A DNA stretch of 64,000 nt from Alteribacillus bidgolensis (GTDB lineage Bacteria; Bacillota; Bacilli; Bacillales; Marinococcaceae), in contig NZ_KZ614149.1 in assembly GCF_002886255.1 (NCBI RefSeq), forward strand, positions 1,674,001-1,738,000, written 5' to 3'. The translations under genes and the position numbers were made by a program. Below are positions 1 through 7,970 of the stretch, piece by piece; position 1 is the first letter of the stretch, and each line of letters begins with the position of its first letter. The notes under the pieces are model-generated. The model did no database searches, was not told the DNA's origin, and saw only the letters and a list, made by a program, of their open reading frames with translations.

Positions 1-94
1 TATGGATTTCATAAGCAACCTTTAATTCGTTGATGCATAAACATATGGATAAGCTGTTGCTCAAAAGTATATGAAGGATAATAGGAGGGTTAAA

Positions 95-505
95 ATGCTT
101 TGGTTTCTTTTTGGGGGAAATATTTTACTAATTATTTCGCTTTATATGTATTTGGCTGAGCGCAAAGAAAAATGGCGCCCCTCCTCGTTTATTATGAATG
201 CAATTATGACCCCAGTAACATTATTTGCTCTTTGCACAGGCTTTTTGTTTACTTATATACATCCTGGCTTTCTGATTGAAACAAGTATCGCAGCAGGTGT
301 GCTTGGCTTAAGCTGCGGCCTTTTGTTTGGTAGTTTATTTAACTTTGATTCCGCGATGACGGGAGCTTGCAATGGTTTAATGGCAGGTATAATGACACCA
401 ATGCTTGGAGAAATGGCCGGCCGCTCTCCTATATTTCTTGTTTTTACCCAGCTGCTGTTTTACTTGTTATTATATTATTTTCGTTTTGGTGCTCGTCTGC
501 CTTAA
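95..505 (+). CDS. Small multi-pass membrane protein, unknown function
   Basis: A 136-residue hydrophobic protein with about four predicted membrane segments (near residues 3-20, 35-55, 60-85 and 112-130) and a glycine/methionine-rich stretch between the last two. An upstream ATG at 71 is in frame, but the AGGAGGG ribosome site at 83-89 lies directly before the ATG at 95, so the shorter start is preferred. I do not recognise the family. It stands alone on this strand and is followed within 10 bases by a strong hairpin terminator, so it is probably monocistronic. That it is a real gene is fairly sure; its role is not known. Confidence 0.7.
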   Translation: MLWFLFGGNILLIISLYMYLAERKEKWRPSSFIMNAIMTPVTLFALCTGFLFTYIHPGFLIETSIAAGVLGLSCGLLFGSLFNFDSAMTGACNGLMAGIMTPMLGEMAGRSPIFLVFTQLLFYLLLYYFRFGARLP

Positions 506-514
506 TGCAAAAAG

Positions 515-548
515 GTTCTGGCCGTTTTCTACCAGGCCAGAACTTTTT
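515..548 (+). terminator. Rho-independent terminator after the 95-505 gene
   Basis: GTTCTGGCC at 515-523 pairs with GGCCAGAAC at 535-543 and is followed by five T residues, just after the stop codon at 505. Confidence 0.8.
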
Positions 549-571
549 CCACCATTAAAAATGGCTTGTTA

Positions 572-658
572 TTAGCAAACGTACGCAGAGCCTACAATAA
601 TGAGCAAAATAAACAGTACAACGATGAGAGTGAAACTGTTGTAATAACCGTGGGACAT
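572..658 (-). CDS. YjcZ-family short sporulation-type peptide
   Basis: A 28-residue protein beginning MSHGYYNSFTLIVVLFILLI and ending VGSAYVC. Short Bacillus proteins of the YjcZ/YtzL type have the same plan: a short Gly/Tyr N-terminus followed by one membrane helix of the form ALIVVLFILLIIVG. An AGGGAGG-type ribosome site lies about 9 bases before the ATG at 658. Family members are usually made during sporulation and occur in several copies per genome; that is family knowledge and not shown here. It is short, but its match to the family pattern is close. Confidence 0.82.
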   Translation of the reverse strand: MSHGYYNSFTLIVVLFILLIIVGSAYVC

Positions 659-850
659 TTGCCTTTCCTCCCTTTCAAGGAAGATTGAGAAATCCTTCTC
701 ACCATAGATATATGCGTATTACCTAGAATGGTGCGTTAGATTTTTTAAGTCGTATACCTACCCCTTCGATTAGCTTTCTAGATATATGCACAGATTTATT
801 ATTCCTCCATATGCTGTTACAGGGTATAATCCTTTTTATAAATACTCAGG

Positions 851-1249
851 ATGGTGGTAATCGTGCATTTTTATCATGGTGAAAGCTTTCCGGAGCCAAA
901 TCGCCAGCAGCAGCCTTCTGTTCAATATATTCCTCCAGTTGTGATAGAAGGATATGTTAATCAATGGATACAAACATTTATTCCTGGATACGGAAATGTT
1001 ATTGCTTATGTGCTTGACTATAATCGTCGCACGGGCATGGTAGCGATGTTTATTTATCAGCCGCCATTTTATCGGCGAAGATATATACAAGTCTATCATG
1101 GAGATTTAGTAGGGATTAGTCCTTATTTCGGTCCGACTCCTCCTCGTCCAGGCGGTGGCCGACCTCCTCGCCCGCCGTATGGTGGCCCAGGCGGCGGACC
1201 AGGGCAAGGCGGCGGTTTTTGGCCATGGCTGATCGGCCAGTTTTTCTAG
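851..1249 (+). CDS. Gly/Pro-rich protein, unknown (possible surface or spore-coat type)
   Basis: A roughly 130-residue protein. The first 90 residues are Tyr/Ile/Val-rich without an obvious membrane segment or signal peptide. Residues about 95-122 are a low-complexity run of PRPGGGRPPRPPYGGPGGG type, followed by a short hydrophobic tail (FWPWLIGQFF). The start is uncertain: ATG at 851 has no clear ribosome site, while GTG at 863 follows a weak GGTGG. Gly/Pro-rich proteins are common in spore coats of this group, but no family is recognised, so the role is a guess. It is isolated, with about 190 bases before it and 240 after. Confidence 0.5.
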   Translation: MVVIVHFYHGESFPEPNRQQQPSVQYIPPVVIEGYVNQWIQTFIPGYGNVIAYVLDYNRRTGMVAMFIYQPPFYRRRYIQVYHGDLVGISPYFGPTPPRPGGGRPPRPPYGGPGGGPGQGGGFWPWLIGQFF

Positions 1250-1267
1250 GAAAAGCAAACGTATCCT

Positions 1268-1310
1268 ATTAGAAAAACTTGGCTAATCGCATAGTCCAAA
1301 TGGTGGACGA
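1268..1310 (+). repeat. Degenerate copy of the dispersed GGAAAACTTGGC repeat
   Basis: ATTAGAAAAACTTGGCT followed by ATCGC and ATGGTGGACG resembles the better copies at 3643, 17571, 52156 and 53569, which carry AAAACTTGGCTTGCCGCC and TATGGCGGAAG. Weakest of the five. Confidence 0.4.
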
Positions 1311-1445
1311 TTAATTTCCTTTATTTTTCCAATACTATCTGAATGTGCTGATTTACTCGTCGTTTCTTGCCAATTACTAGCCACTATCGTCTTTTTACTC
1401 GCCGGCGATCACGATTTACTCGCCAATCCCGCAAGATGACGTACA

Positions 1446-1486
1446 GCAAAAACCCAGATACAGGAAAAACCTCGTATCTGGGTTTA
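1446..1486 (-). terminator. Terminator of ptsG
   Basis: Read on the minus strand, AAACCCAGATAC and GTATCTGGGTTT form a 12-bp stem with a T-rich tail, starting 6 bases after the ptsG stop. Confidence 0.85.
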
Positions 1487-1490
1487 CTAA

Positions 1491-3548
1491 TTATTGAATC
1501 TCTACTACGTTTTTATCGTCTTTAGTGACTGTTTGATTTTTCTTCACGTTCACGGATTGCTCTTCGGTTAAATTAGTAAACACTACCGGAGTTATCGTAG
1601 ATTTAGCTTTTTCTTCAACCAGCGAAAGATCTGCTTTCACTAAAAGTTGTCCTTTTTGTACGCTGGCTCCTTCTTCTACAAATACTTCAAAGCCTTCTCC
1701 TTGCATATTAACGGTATCAATACCAATATGAAGCAGAATTTCCAGGCCATCGCCAGTTTTAATTCCTACTGCGTGTTTGGTTGGAAATACATTATTAATG
1801 ACCCCGTTTACCGGCGAAACAAATTCACCGTCTGAAGGTTTGATGGCAAAACCATCCCCCATCATTTTGCCAGCGAAAACGTCGTCTGGTACTTCTTCAA
1901 TGGAAAGAATCTCACCGTTTGCCGGACTCCCAATAGATACAGGGCCGCTCGTTTCTGGTTTAACAGCAGGCTCTGCTTCTTTTTTCGGGTCAAATTCTGG
2001 TTCTTTATTTAATGGCTCAGAAGGTACTCCTCCTTCGATAATTTCTTGCATTTGAGATTTTAAGCTATCCGATTTCGGTCCAAAAATAGCCTGTACATTA
2101 TTACCGATTTCCATCACTCCGGAAGCACCAAGCTGTTTTAAGCGGTCTTTGTTTACTTCGCTTTTATCATTAACGGTAATACGAAGTCTTGTAATACAAG
2201 CATCCAGATTTTTCAAATTATCTTTTCCTCCGAAAGCTTCTAAAACGTTATACGGCAAGTCGCTGCTTCCGCCCTCAGACGTTGTTTGCTTCTGTTCTTC
2301 AGCTGTATCTTCGCGTCCAGGTGTCATTAAGTTAAATTTCGTAATAGCAAAGCGGAAGCCGAAATAGTAGATAACTGAGAAACAAAGACCTACAGGGATG
2401 ACGAGCCACCATGCTGTAGCGTTTGGAATAATACCAAACAAGAAGTAGTCAATGACACCGCCAGAGAAAGTCATTCCAATTTTAACATTGAGCAGATGCA
2501 TTACCATAAACGACAACCCGGCAAAGATCGTATGAACCGCAAACAAAAGCGGTGCAACAAACAAAAAGCTGAATTCAAGCGGTTCAGTGATACCAGTCAG
2601 AAACGATGTTAGGGCGGCTGATCCCATAATACCAGCCACATATTTTTTGTTTTCTGGTTTAGCGCAATGATAAATAGCAAGTGCTGCGACAGGCAGACCA
2701 AACATCATAAAAGGAAATTTTCCTGTCATAAAGGTCCCTGCTGTAAATTCCTCGACGCCGTCCCGGTATTGAGCAAAGAAAATTTGCTGGTCGCCAGTGA
2801 TCGTCTGTCCTGCAGCATTGACATAAGAGCCAAATTCATACCAAAACGGATTATAAAATACATGATGCAAGCCGAATGGAATAAGTGCTCTTTCAATAAC
2901 ACCAAATACAAAGGCAGATATTGTCGTGTTTGCTTCGGTTACTAGATATGACATTCCGTTCAATAATTCTTGAACAGGAGGCCAAACGACAGTAAGAATG
3001 GCACCAATAATTAATCCGCCAAACGCTGTTGCAATCGGGACAAAACGTTTGCCTGCAAAAAACCCTAAATATTGCGGCAGCTCAATGTTATAATAACGGT
3101 TAAACATAAACGCACCGAGAGCCCCGGCTATAATACCTCCAAAAACCCCGGTTTGTAAGGTGGGCACTCCCAGCATTTCCGCATACGCCGGGCTCTCCCC
3201 TACCATGTCAGCATCCACACCAACTACAACGCCCATCGTTACATTTATAATAAAATAGCCAATGAGCGCTGCCAGACCTGCAACCCCGTCACCATTAGCA
3301 AGACCTAAAGCTACACCAATCGCAAAGATAACAGGCAGATTATCAAACACTACACCGCCAGCCTCAGACATAAGGTTTGAAATCAATTGTGCTGGAGCCG
3401 AATCTAAAAACGGCAGAATGTTGATCATGTTGTCTTCTTGCATCGCTGTTCCGATCGCTAGCAGTAAACCTGCTGCCGGAAGCAGGGCTACAGGAAGCAT
3501 TAGAGCTCTCCCGATGCGCTGAAGCACACCAAACGCATTTTTAAACAT
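1491..3548 (-). CDS. ptsG: Glucose-specific PTS transporter, EIICBA fusion
   Basis: Membrane permease of the phosphotransferase system that takes up and phosphorylates glucose. Its 685 residues carry the full domain order. EIIC is at about 1-400 (start MFKNAFGVLQRIGRALMLPV, motif GITEPLEFSFLFVAP). EIIB is at about 430-510, with the phosphorylated Cys in DACITRLRITV. EIIA is at about 545-675, with the active His in LLHIGIDTVNMQGEGF. The start at 3548 is preceded by a good AGGAGG. It lies downstream of glcT with a leader of about 290 bases holding a RAT/terminator pair, the usual control of glucose PTS genes by antitermination. The EIICBA order makes glucose more likely than another sugar. Complete, with nothing missing. 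Confidence 0.96.
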   Translation of the reverse strand: MFKNAFGVLQRIGRALMLPVALLPAAGLLLAIGTAMQEDNMINILPFLDSAPAQLISNLMSEAGGVVFDNLPVIFAIGVALGLANGDGVAGLAALIGYFIINVTMGVVVGVDADMVGESPAYAEMLGVPTLQTGVFGGIIAGALGAFMFNRYYNIELPQYLGFFAGKRFVPIATAFGGLIIGAILTVVWPPVQELLNGMSYLVTEANTTISAFVFGVIERALIPFGLHHVFYNPFWYEFGSYVNAAGQTITGDQQIFFAQYRDGVEEFTAGTFMTGKFPFMMFGLPVAALAIYHCAKPENKKYVAGIMGSAALTSFLTGITEPLEFSFLFVAPLLFAVHTIFAGLSFMVMHLLNVKIGMTFSGGVIDYFLFGIIPNATAWWLVIPVGLCFSVIYYFGFRFAITKFNLMTPGREDTAEEQKQTTSEGGSSDLPYNVLEAFGGKDNLKNLDACITRLRITVNDKSEVNKDRLKQLGASGVMEIGNNVQAIFGPKSDSLKSQMQEIIEGGVPSEPLNKEPEFDPKKEAEPAVKPETSGPVSIGSPANGEILSIEEVPDDVFAGKMMGDGFAIKPSDGEFVSPVNGVINNVFPTKHAVGIKTGDGLEILLHIGIDTVNMQGEGFEVFVEEGASVQKGQLLVKADLSLVEEKAKSTITPVVFTNLTEEQSVNVKKNQTVTKDDKNVVEIQ

Positions 3549-3642
3549 TTTTCATTTCCTCCTTTAATTCTTAATGCAGCACTCGTCGTTTCATAACTCT
3601 CCAATCGCTAATTAATACTATTTCCAAATAATACAGAAAATA

Positions 3643-3672
3643 ATTAGGAAAACTTGGCTTGCCGCCCTATTG
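3643..3672 (+). repeat. Partial copy of the dispersed GGAAAACTTGGC repeat
   Basis: ATTAGGAAAACTTGGCTTGC followed by CGCC, then sequence diverges. It lies in the ptsG leader, between the terminator and the ptsG start. Confidence 0.5.
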
Positions 3673-3693
3673 AAAGAAACCCTTAAATACGAC

Positions 3694-3800
3694 AAACAAA
3701 AAAGGCATGAGAGAAATGGGTTCGCTGAAAGAAAGACATAAAGTGTATGTATATACACTAATCCTGTCTATCAGTGAACCAATCTATTTCTCTCATGCCT
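3694..3800 (-). terminator. Leader terminator of ptsG, target of antitermination
   Basis: On the minus strand AGGCATGAGAGAAAT (3800-3786) pairs with ATTTCTCTCATGCCT (3717-3703), extended by GGTTC/GAACC, followed by a run of T. The loop is long (about 50 bases) and contains a second hairpin, AGTGTAT/ATACACT. It would stop transcription between glcT and ptsG unless the RAT is bound. Confidence 0.85.
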
Positions 3801-3816
3801 GCATAACCAGTAACAC
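3792..3816 (-). promoter_or_regulatory. RAT (ribonucleic antiterminator) bound by GlcT
   Basis: The minus strand reads GTGTTACTGGTTATGCAGGC then ATGAG. Its two halves form a short stem, and its 3' half is the 5' arm of the leader terminator, so the two folds exclude each other. It closely resembles the ptsG RAT of B. subtilis as I remember it. GlcT dimers stabilise it when glucose is present (family knowledge). Confidence 0.82.
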
Positions 3817-3836
3817 GGAATAGTAATTGGATAAGT

Positions 3837-4673
3837 TCATTTATAAGTTTGTCTTGAAAGCCTTTGCAAGTGGAGTGTTAAATATACCGCTTCACTTTCT
3901 GGAACCGGCTTTCGAAGTGCTTGCTGCATCATTTTAATTAATTTCCATGACAAATTATAGCACAACGGATATTCCTTTTTCAACACATTTTTTAAAGATT
4001 CCGGTTCATCAGTATAATCATCATTTTGAATTCTTTCTAAAGCCTGATACAGATGGCGCAGCAGACGCTGATGGTCTAATTCTTTTGGATTTATCGAAAT
4101 ATCAAACGTCTCTTCAATAAGCTTTACCAAATCTGCCACTAGCTTTGAATGTTTATTTACTTCTTTTAAAGAGCGCCTCGTCAAGGCACTATGAATATGG
4201 AGAGCGACAAAGCCGACCTCTCCTTCTGGCATCGGAGTACCCGTACATTCTTCTACGTGTAAAAGCAGCTCACGTGCCGCTTGAAATTCCTCCGGATAGG
4301 CAATCTCCGTTTCAGCTAGAAACGGATTTCTCACCTCAAGATCTTGTTTCTGGCGGTGAACAGCATAATATAAATGATCAGTCAATGCAACGTGAATGTG
4401 TTCATGAAGCGTTACGTTAAACCGGTTCTCTACCATAGCCATGCACTCATTCATGCAGCCGATAAACGCTTCATCTATTTCTATTAGCAGCTGCTTATAT
4501 TGTTCTTGCTCACTTTGGTCTTTTAATACAAAAAATTTCTCTGCCCCGCTGTCGTCTACGGTATCACCGGGTTTTTTACCAAATCCCAATCCCTTGCCGG
4601 TAAGGACGACTTCTTCATAGTCTGGATGTTCAGCAATGATGACGTTGTTATTTAAAACTTTTTTGACATTCAT
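3837..4673 (-). CDS. glcT: BglG/SacY-family transcription antiterminator GlcT
   Basis: RNA-binding antiterminator that turns on ptsG. The 278-residue protein has an N-terminal co-antiterminator RNA-binding domain (about 1-58, start MNVKKVLNNNVIIAEHPDYE) and two PTS regulation domains. PRD1 (about 65-170) carries His-rich motifs EHIHVALTDHLYYAVHR and ALHIHSAL. PRD2 (about 175-278) carries DHQRLLRHLYQAL and YLTLHLQRL. The track would allow 22 extra residues upstream, but those are Arg-rich and not family-like, so ATG at 4673 is chosen. The only ribosome site there is a weak GGGG. Its stop is 20 bases from the RAT of ptsG. Confidence 0.92.
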   Translation of the reverse strand: MNVKKVLNNNVIIAEHPDYEEVVLTGKGLGFGKKPGDTVDDSGAEKFFVLKDQSEQEQYKQLLIEIDEAFIGCMNECMAMVENRFNVTLHEHIHVALTDHLYYAVHRQKQDLEVRNPFLAETEIAYPEEFQAARELLLHVEECTGTPMPEGEVGFVALHIHSALTRRSLKEVNKHSKLVADLVKLIEETFDISINPKELDHQRLLRHLYQALERIQNDDYTDEPESLKNVLKKEYPLCYNLSWKLIKMMQQALRKPVPESEAVYLTLHLQRLSRQTYK

Positions 4674-4740
4674 ACCCCAACCCCATCTTCTTATTAGCTT
4701 CAGTCTATAATCATACCGAACCTTTCGTCCTATCGTCAAT

Positions 4741-5600
4741 AAGAAAAGCGCAAGCGCCCTTGTTTTAAATGACGTCGGCTAAGTTCCTCACGTCCTGTGA
4801 CAACGTCGAACTGGCTTGCTTTGGATGGGCTGACTTGCGTTGTGAACTCGTCGCCAAAAACGCCACGTCTGTGACAACATTGAAAGGGCTTGCACAGGAG
4901 GTGATGAAAGACATTTGATAAAAGCGAGAGTAGAATTGCGGTACAATCTAGAAAATATGATCCCCATTGGAGAAGAAATGCAACATCTTCAAAAGAGGAG
5001 TAGACTTACGATCCAGAAAGAAGGTTTTTGATCTTAGCGAGAGCAGAAATGCGTTCCGATACAGGATATATGATCTCCATGAAGAGGAAATGCACCACCT
5101 TCAAGAGAGGAGCCAAAATACGATCCAGAAAGAAAGTTTTTGATCTTAGCGAGAACAGAAATGCGTTCCGATCCAGAAAATATGATCTCCATGAAGAGGA
5201 AATGCACCATCCTCAAGAGAGGGGCCAAAATACGATCCAGAAAGAAAGTTTTTGATCTTAGCGAGAACAGAAATGCGTTCCGATCCAGAACAATATGATC
5301 TCCATGAAGAGGAAATGCACCATCTTCAATAGAGAAGCCGAAATACGATCCAGAAAGAAAGTTTTTGTTCAAAGCGCTACCTTTTACGTTGACTTACAAA
5401 AGACGTGTTGACTTCTGCGTTGCGAATTCGTCGCCAAAAACGCCACATCCTATGGCATTGGCGACATTAGTACTTCCTCTACGCCGACGTTCGTGATCTT
5501 AACAGAAGATCCTTTATTTCGCGGTTCTAGCAAAAGTTCCTTCAACCATCTCGAGCACCGAGAGGCTGGGCGCTGAAGCTAGACATCAAAGCGCAACATT
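4741..5600. repeat. Composite intergenic repeat block (AAGCGCAAGCGCC ... GGGCGCTGAAGCTAGAC)
   Basis: This stretch without a gene begins AAAAGCGCAAGCGCCC and ends GGGCGCTGAAGCTAGAC. I associate these end sequences with intergenic repeats of Bacillaceae genomes. Inside are two related arms containing CGTCGCCAAAAACGCCAC (near 4849 and 5429) that flank a tandem repeat at 4905-5372. A shorter relative lies at 42110-42236. Open frames through it change with each unit and have no plausible start site, so I do not call a gene. Confidence 0.6.
4905..5372. repeat. Tandem repeat, 112/113-bp unit, about four copies
   Basis: The unit begins GATCCAGAAAGAAAGTTTTT at 5010 (one mismatch), 5122, 5234 and 5347, giving periods of 112, 112 and 113. 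A more diverged copy runs from about 4905 to 5009. Each unit also contains GATCTTAGCGAGAACAGAAA and TGATCTCCATGAAGAGGAAA. The period is not a multiple of three, so it is not a repeated protein domain. Confidence 0.9.
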
Positions 5601-5619
5601 TTATACTTTCTTATCTTAT

Positions 5620-5664
5620 AAGAAAAGCCATGCATCCTTAAATGAATCGCACGGCTTTGTTTTA
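5620..5664 (-). terminator. Terminator of fabI
   Basis: AAAGCCATGC (from 5625) pairs with GCACGGCTTT (to about 5660). On the minus strand the stem is followed by a T-rich stretch, immediately after the fabI stop. Confidence 0.75.
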
Positions 5665-5668
5665 GAGC

Positions 5669-6457
5669 TTAATTAAACATTCCAATTTTGTTGTATCCGC
5701 CATCGACATGGATAAGTTCACCTGTAATCCCTCGAGATAAATCACTCATTAAAAAGAGAGCAGTATCTCCTACCTCCTCTTGAGATGTAGGCCGGCGGAG
5801 CGGAGCTTTTTCTTCCATTTCTTTTAGCACATCATTAAATCCGCCAATCCCTTTTGCTGCAAGTGTTCGTATCGGGCCTGCTGAAATGGCATTCACCCTT
5901 ATATTCTCTTTCCCAAGGTCATTGGCAAGATAGCGGACACTTGCATCGAGTGAAGCTTTTGCGACTCCCATAACATTGTAGTTTTTCACTACTTTTTCTC
6001 CGCCAAGATATGTCATTGTTACAATTGAACCGCCTTCACTCATAAGATCAAGCTCCCGAACAGCTTTTGCCACTCCTGTAAGAGAATACGCACTAATGTT
6101 ATGAGCAAGTAAGAATCCTTCGCGGGTAGTATTCAAATAGTCGCCATCCAACTCATCCTTATTGGCGAATGCAATACAGTGAGCGAGTCCATGGATAACG
6201 CCAACCTCATCTTTAATTTGCTGAAATGCTTTTTTAATTTCATCATCATCAGAGATGTCACACGGCAAGATAACTGAATCATCTCTATCCAGTGTATCTG
6301 CAAGTTGTCTAACGTTTTTTTCCAGACGCTCGCCTGCATATGTAAACACTAATCTTGCTCCTGCTTTTGCGAGGCTTTGTGCAATTCCCCATGCAATACT
6401 CCTTTTATTGGCAACACCCATAACGACGTAAGTACGTCCTTCTAATGACAGGTTCAT
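5669..6457 (-). CDS. fabI: Enoyl-[acyl-carrier-protein] reductase FabI (NADH type)
   Basis: Catalyses the last reduction in each round of fatty acid elongation. The 262-residue protein is a short-chain dehydrogenase of FabI type: MNLSLEGRTYVVMGVANKRS with the divergent glycine motif, then TYLGGEKVVKNY and the active Tyr-x6-Lys in YNVMGVAK, then the substrate loop ISAGPIRTLAAKGIGGF. The start at 6457 has AAAGGAG 8 bases upstream; an extra 18 in-frame residues upstream are not family-like. It is transcribed alone, followed by its own terminator, and diverges from prpE. No FapR-type operator could be seen upstream. Confidence 0.95.
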   Translation of the reverse strand: MNLSLEGRTYVVMGVANKRSIAWGIAQSLAKAGARLVFTYAGERLEKNVRQLADTLDRDDSVILPCDISDDDEIKKAFQQIKDEVGVIHGLAHCIAFANKDELDGDYLNTTREGFLLAHNISAYSLTGVAKAVRELDLMSEGGSIVTMTYLGGEKVVKNYNVMGVAKASLDASVRYLANDLGKENIRVNAISAGPIRTLAAKGIGGFNDVLKEMEEKAPLRRPTSQEEVGDTALFLMSDLSRGITGELIHVDGGYNKIGMFN

Positions 6458-6640
6458 AACGATCGCTCCTTTATTATAGATTTTGTTAACTTCAACAGTT
6501 GCTCTTATCACCTGGTAACAATCACATTATATCATTCTTTTCTGCTGTATCCCAACCTGGAAACGAAACATCATGTTTAAATCTTCCATGTAGAGAGAAA
6601 GTAGGAAGACAGGACTACTCAATTTATATTAGGATGTTTT

Positions 6641-6670
6641 TATAACTTTTGTAATTATTCATGCTATAAT
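6641..6670 (+). promoter_or_regulatory. Possible promoter of prpE
   Basis: TATAAC (6641-6646) and an extended -10, TGCTATAAT with TATAAT at 6665-6670, are separated by 18 bases and lie 32 bases before the prpE start. The -35 box is poor. Confidence 0.4.
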
Positions 6671-6702
6671 ACAATAAGTCAAATATTGGAAGGAGTACAG
6701 GT

Positions 6703-7470
6703 ATGACCGCCTACGATTTTATAGGAGATATACACGGCTGTTTTGATGAATTAATTACTTTGTTAAAAAAGACCGGTTATCAAAACAAAGATTCTATTTA
6801 TACACACCCTGCCGGTCGTCTGCCTGTTTTTATAGGGGATTTAACCGACAGAGGTCCAAATTCCGTCGCTGTGATTCAATTAATTACTGACATGGTATAT
6901 CAGGGATCAGCTTACTACGTTCCTGGTAACCATTGCGATAAGCTGTACCGTTATTTTCTCGGAAGAAACGTCATGATTAAACATGGTTTGGAAACAACAA
7001 CAGCTGAGCTTGAAGCACTTCCCAAGAGAGAGTACAAATTTATTCGAAAAGCTTTTATGGATTTATATGAAAATGCTCCGCTTTACCAACGGCTTGATGA
7101 TGATCAAGTCGTAGCTGCTCATGCCGGTATTCGTGAAGATATGATTGGAAAAGAAAATAAATCTGTGAAAACGTTTGTATTATATGGAGATATCACTGGG
7201 GAAAAAAATTCAGACGGTACTCCTGTGAGACGAGACTGGTCTGCTGCTTACAAAGGGGAACGGCTGATTGTTTACGGGCATACGCCGGTTAAAGAACCTC
7301 GAATAGTGGGTAAAACAATTAATATTGATACTGGATGCGTATTTGGCGGGAAGTTAACTGCATTGCATTATCCAGAAATGACATTTAGTCATACACCTTC
7401 TACTATGCCGTTTGTGCCAGAAAAATTTCGAACATTTGAAGATATACCTAATCAAAAAGCGGGGGAATAA
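6703..7470 (+). CDS. prpE: Bis(5'-nucleosyl)-tetraphosphatase PrpE (asymmetric)
   Basis: Metallophosphatase that hydrolyses diadenosine tetraphosphate and related nucleotides; in B. subtilis it is linked to spore germination. The 255 residues show the phosphoesterase signature in order: [10 protein letters not shown] (about 7-16), [10 protein letters not shown] (about 46-55), GNHCDK (about 75-80), AAHAG and YGHTPV (about 190). GGAAGGAG precedes the ATG. The next gene starts two bases after the stop, so the two are probably co-transcribed. Its place next to the yjbO/N/M genes is as in B. subtilis. Confidence 0.9.
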   Translation: MTAYDFIGDIHGCFDELITLLKKTGYQNKDSIYTHPAGRLPVFIGDLTDRGPNSVAVIQLITDMVYQGSAYYVPGNHCDKLYRYFLGRNVMIKHGLETTTAELEALPKREYKFIRKAFMDLYENAPLYQRLDDDQVVAAHAGIREDMIGKENKSVKTFVLYGDITGEKNSDGTPVRRDWSAAYKGERLIVYGHTPVKEPRIVGKTINIDTGCVFGGKLTALHYPEMTFSHTPSTMPFVPEKFRTFEDIPNQKAGE

Positions 7471-7471
7471 T

Positions 7472-7918
7472 ATGAGGCGCACTGCACCTATTCTATACAT
7501 CATTATAGGCTGTACCTTATTTTTGATGGGATGCCAAGGAGAACCCTCCATTCATCTTGATAAAGAAGAAAGTTATATTTTGACGGATAACGATCGCAGT
7601 ACGCTGACTGTTTACGCCATGCTTAAAAATGAAGGGGATCGATCATCCAATGAACTATATGCAGATTTTACCATTAAAGATGAGCAGCTTGCCGATCAAT
7701 TGGGATCTGAAAAAATTCTTTTCAATACAAATGAGCAAGGGATACCTGAACGGTTCTCCATAGAAGCAGGAGGAGGCTATTTCATCAGCGAAAGCTTTTC
7801 AGTTGAAGAAGAATTAGAGAAAACAACGATAGAAGATACCTTTTTCATCAATGTGTATGATGAAGAGGAAGAAAAAATACTTGAAGAAACCATTGAAAAT
7901 ATAAGAGAAAACAAATAA
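7472..7918 (+). CDS. Predicted lipoprotein, unknown function
   Basis: A 148-residue exported protein. MRRTAPILYIIIGCTLFLMG then Cys21 is a lipoprotein signal with lipobox LMGC. The rest is acidic and resembles a single beta-sandwich domain of extracellular type, with no catalytic motif that I recognise. It starts two bases after prpE, with GGGGGAA as ribosome site inside the prpE end, which supports ATG at 7472 over a longer in-frame start at 7412. A shared terminator follows. The lipoprotein call is firm; the function is not known. Confidence 0.75.
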   Translation: MRRTAPILYIIIGCTLFLMGCQGEPSIHLDKEESYILTDNDRSTLTVYAMLKNEGDRSSNELYADFTIKDEQLADQLGSEKILFNTNEQGIPERFSIEAGGGYFISESFSVEEELEKTTIEDTFFINVYDEEEEKILEETIENIRENK

Positions 7919-7970
7919 CGAGGAAGGCGCTTCATATTATTAAAGAGCCCTTCCTCGTTATTGTTTTTCC
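7915..7970. terminator. Bidirectional terminator between the lipoprotein gene and yjbO
   Basis: AACGAGGAAGGCGCTT and GAGCCCTTCCTCGTT form a long stem, with T-rich flanks in both directions. The 3' ends of both convergent genes overlap it. Confidence 0.85.

Noticed and set aside
5028..5372. Open frames on both strands through the tandem repeat
   Set aside because: The unit (112/113 bp) shifts frame with each copy, and there is no ribosome site; the peptides are by-products of the repeat.
4741..5600. CRISPR array
   Set aside because: Units are 112/113 bp and alike throughout, without short repeats separated by unique spacers, and no cas genes are nearby.
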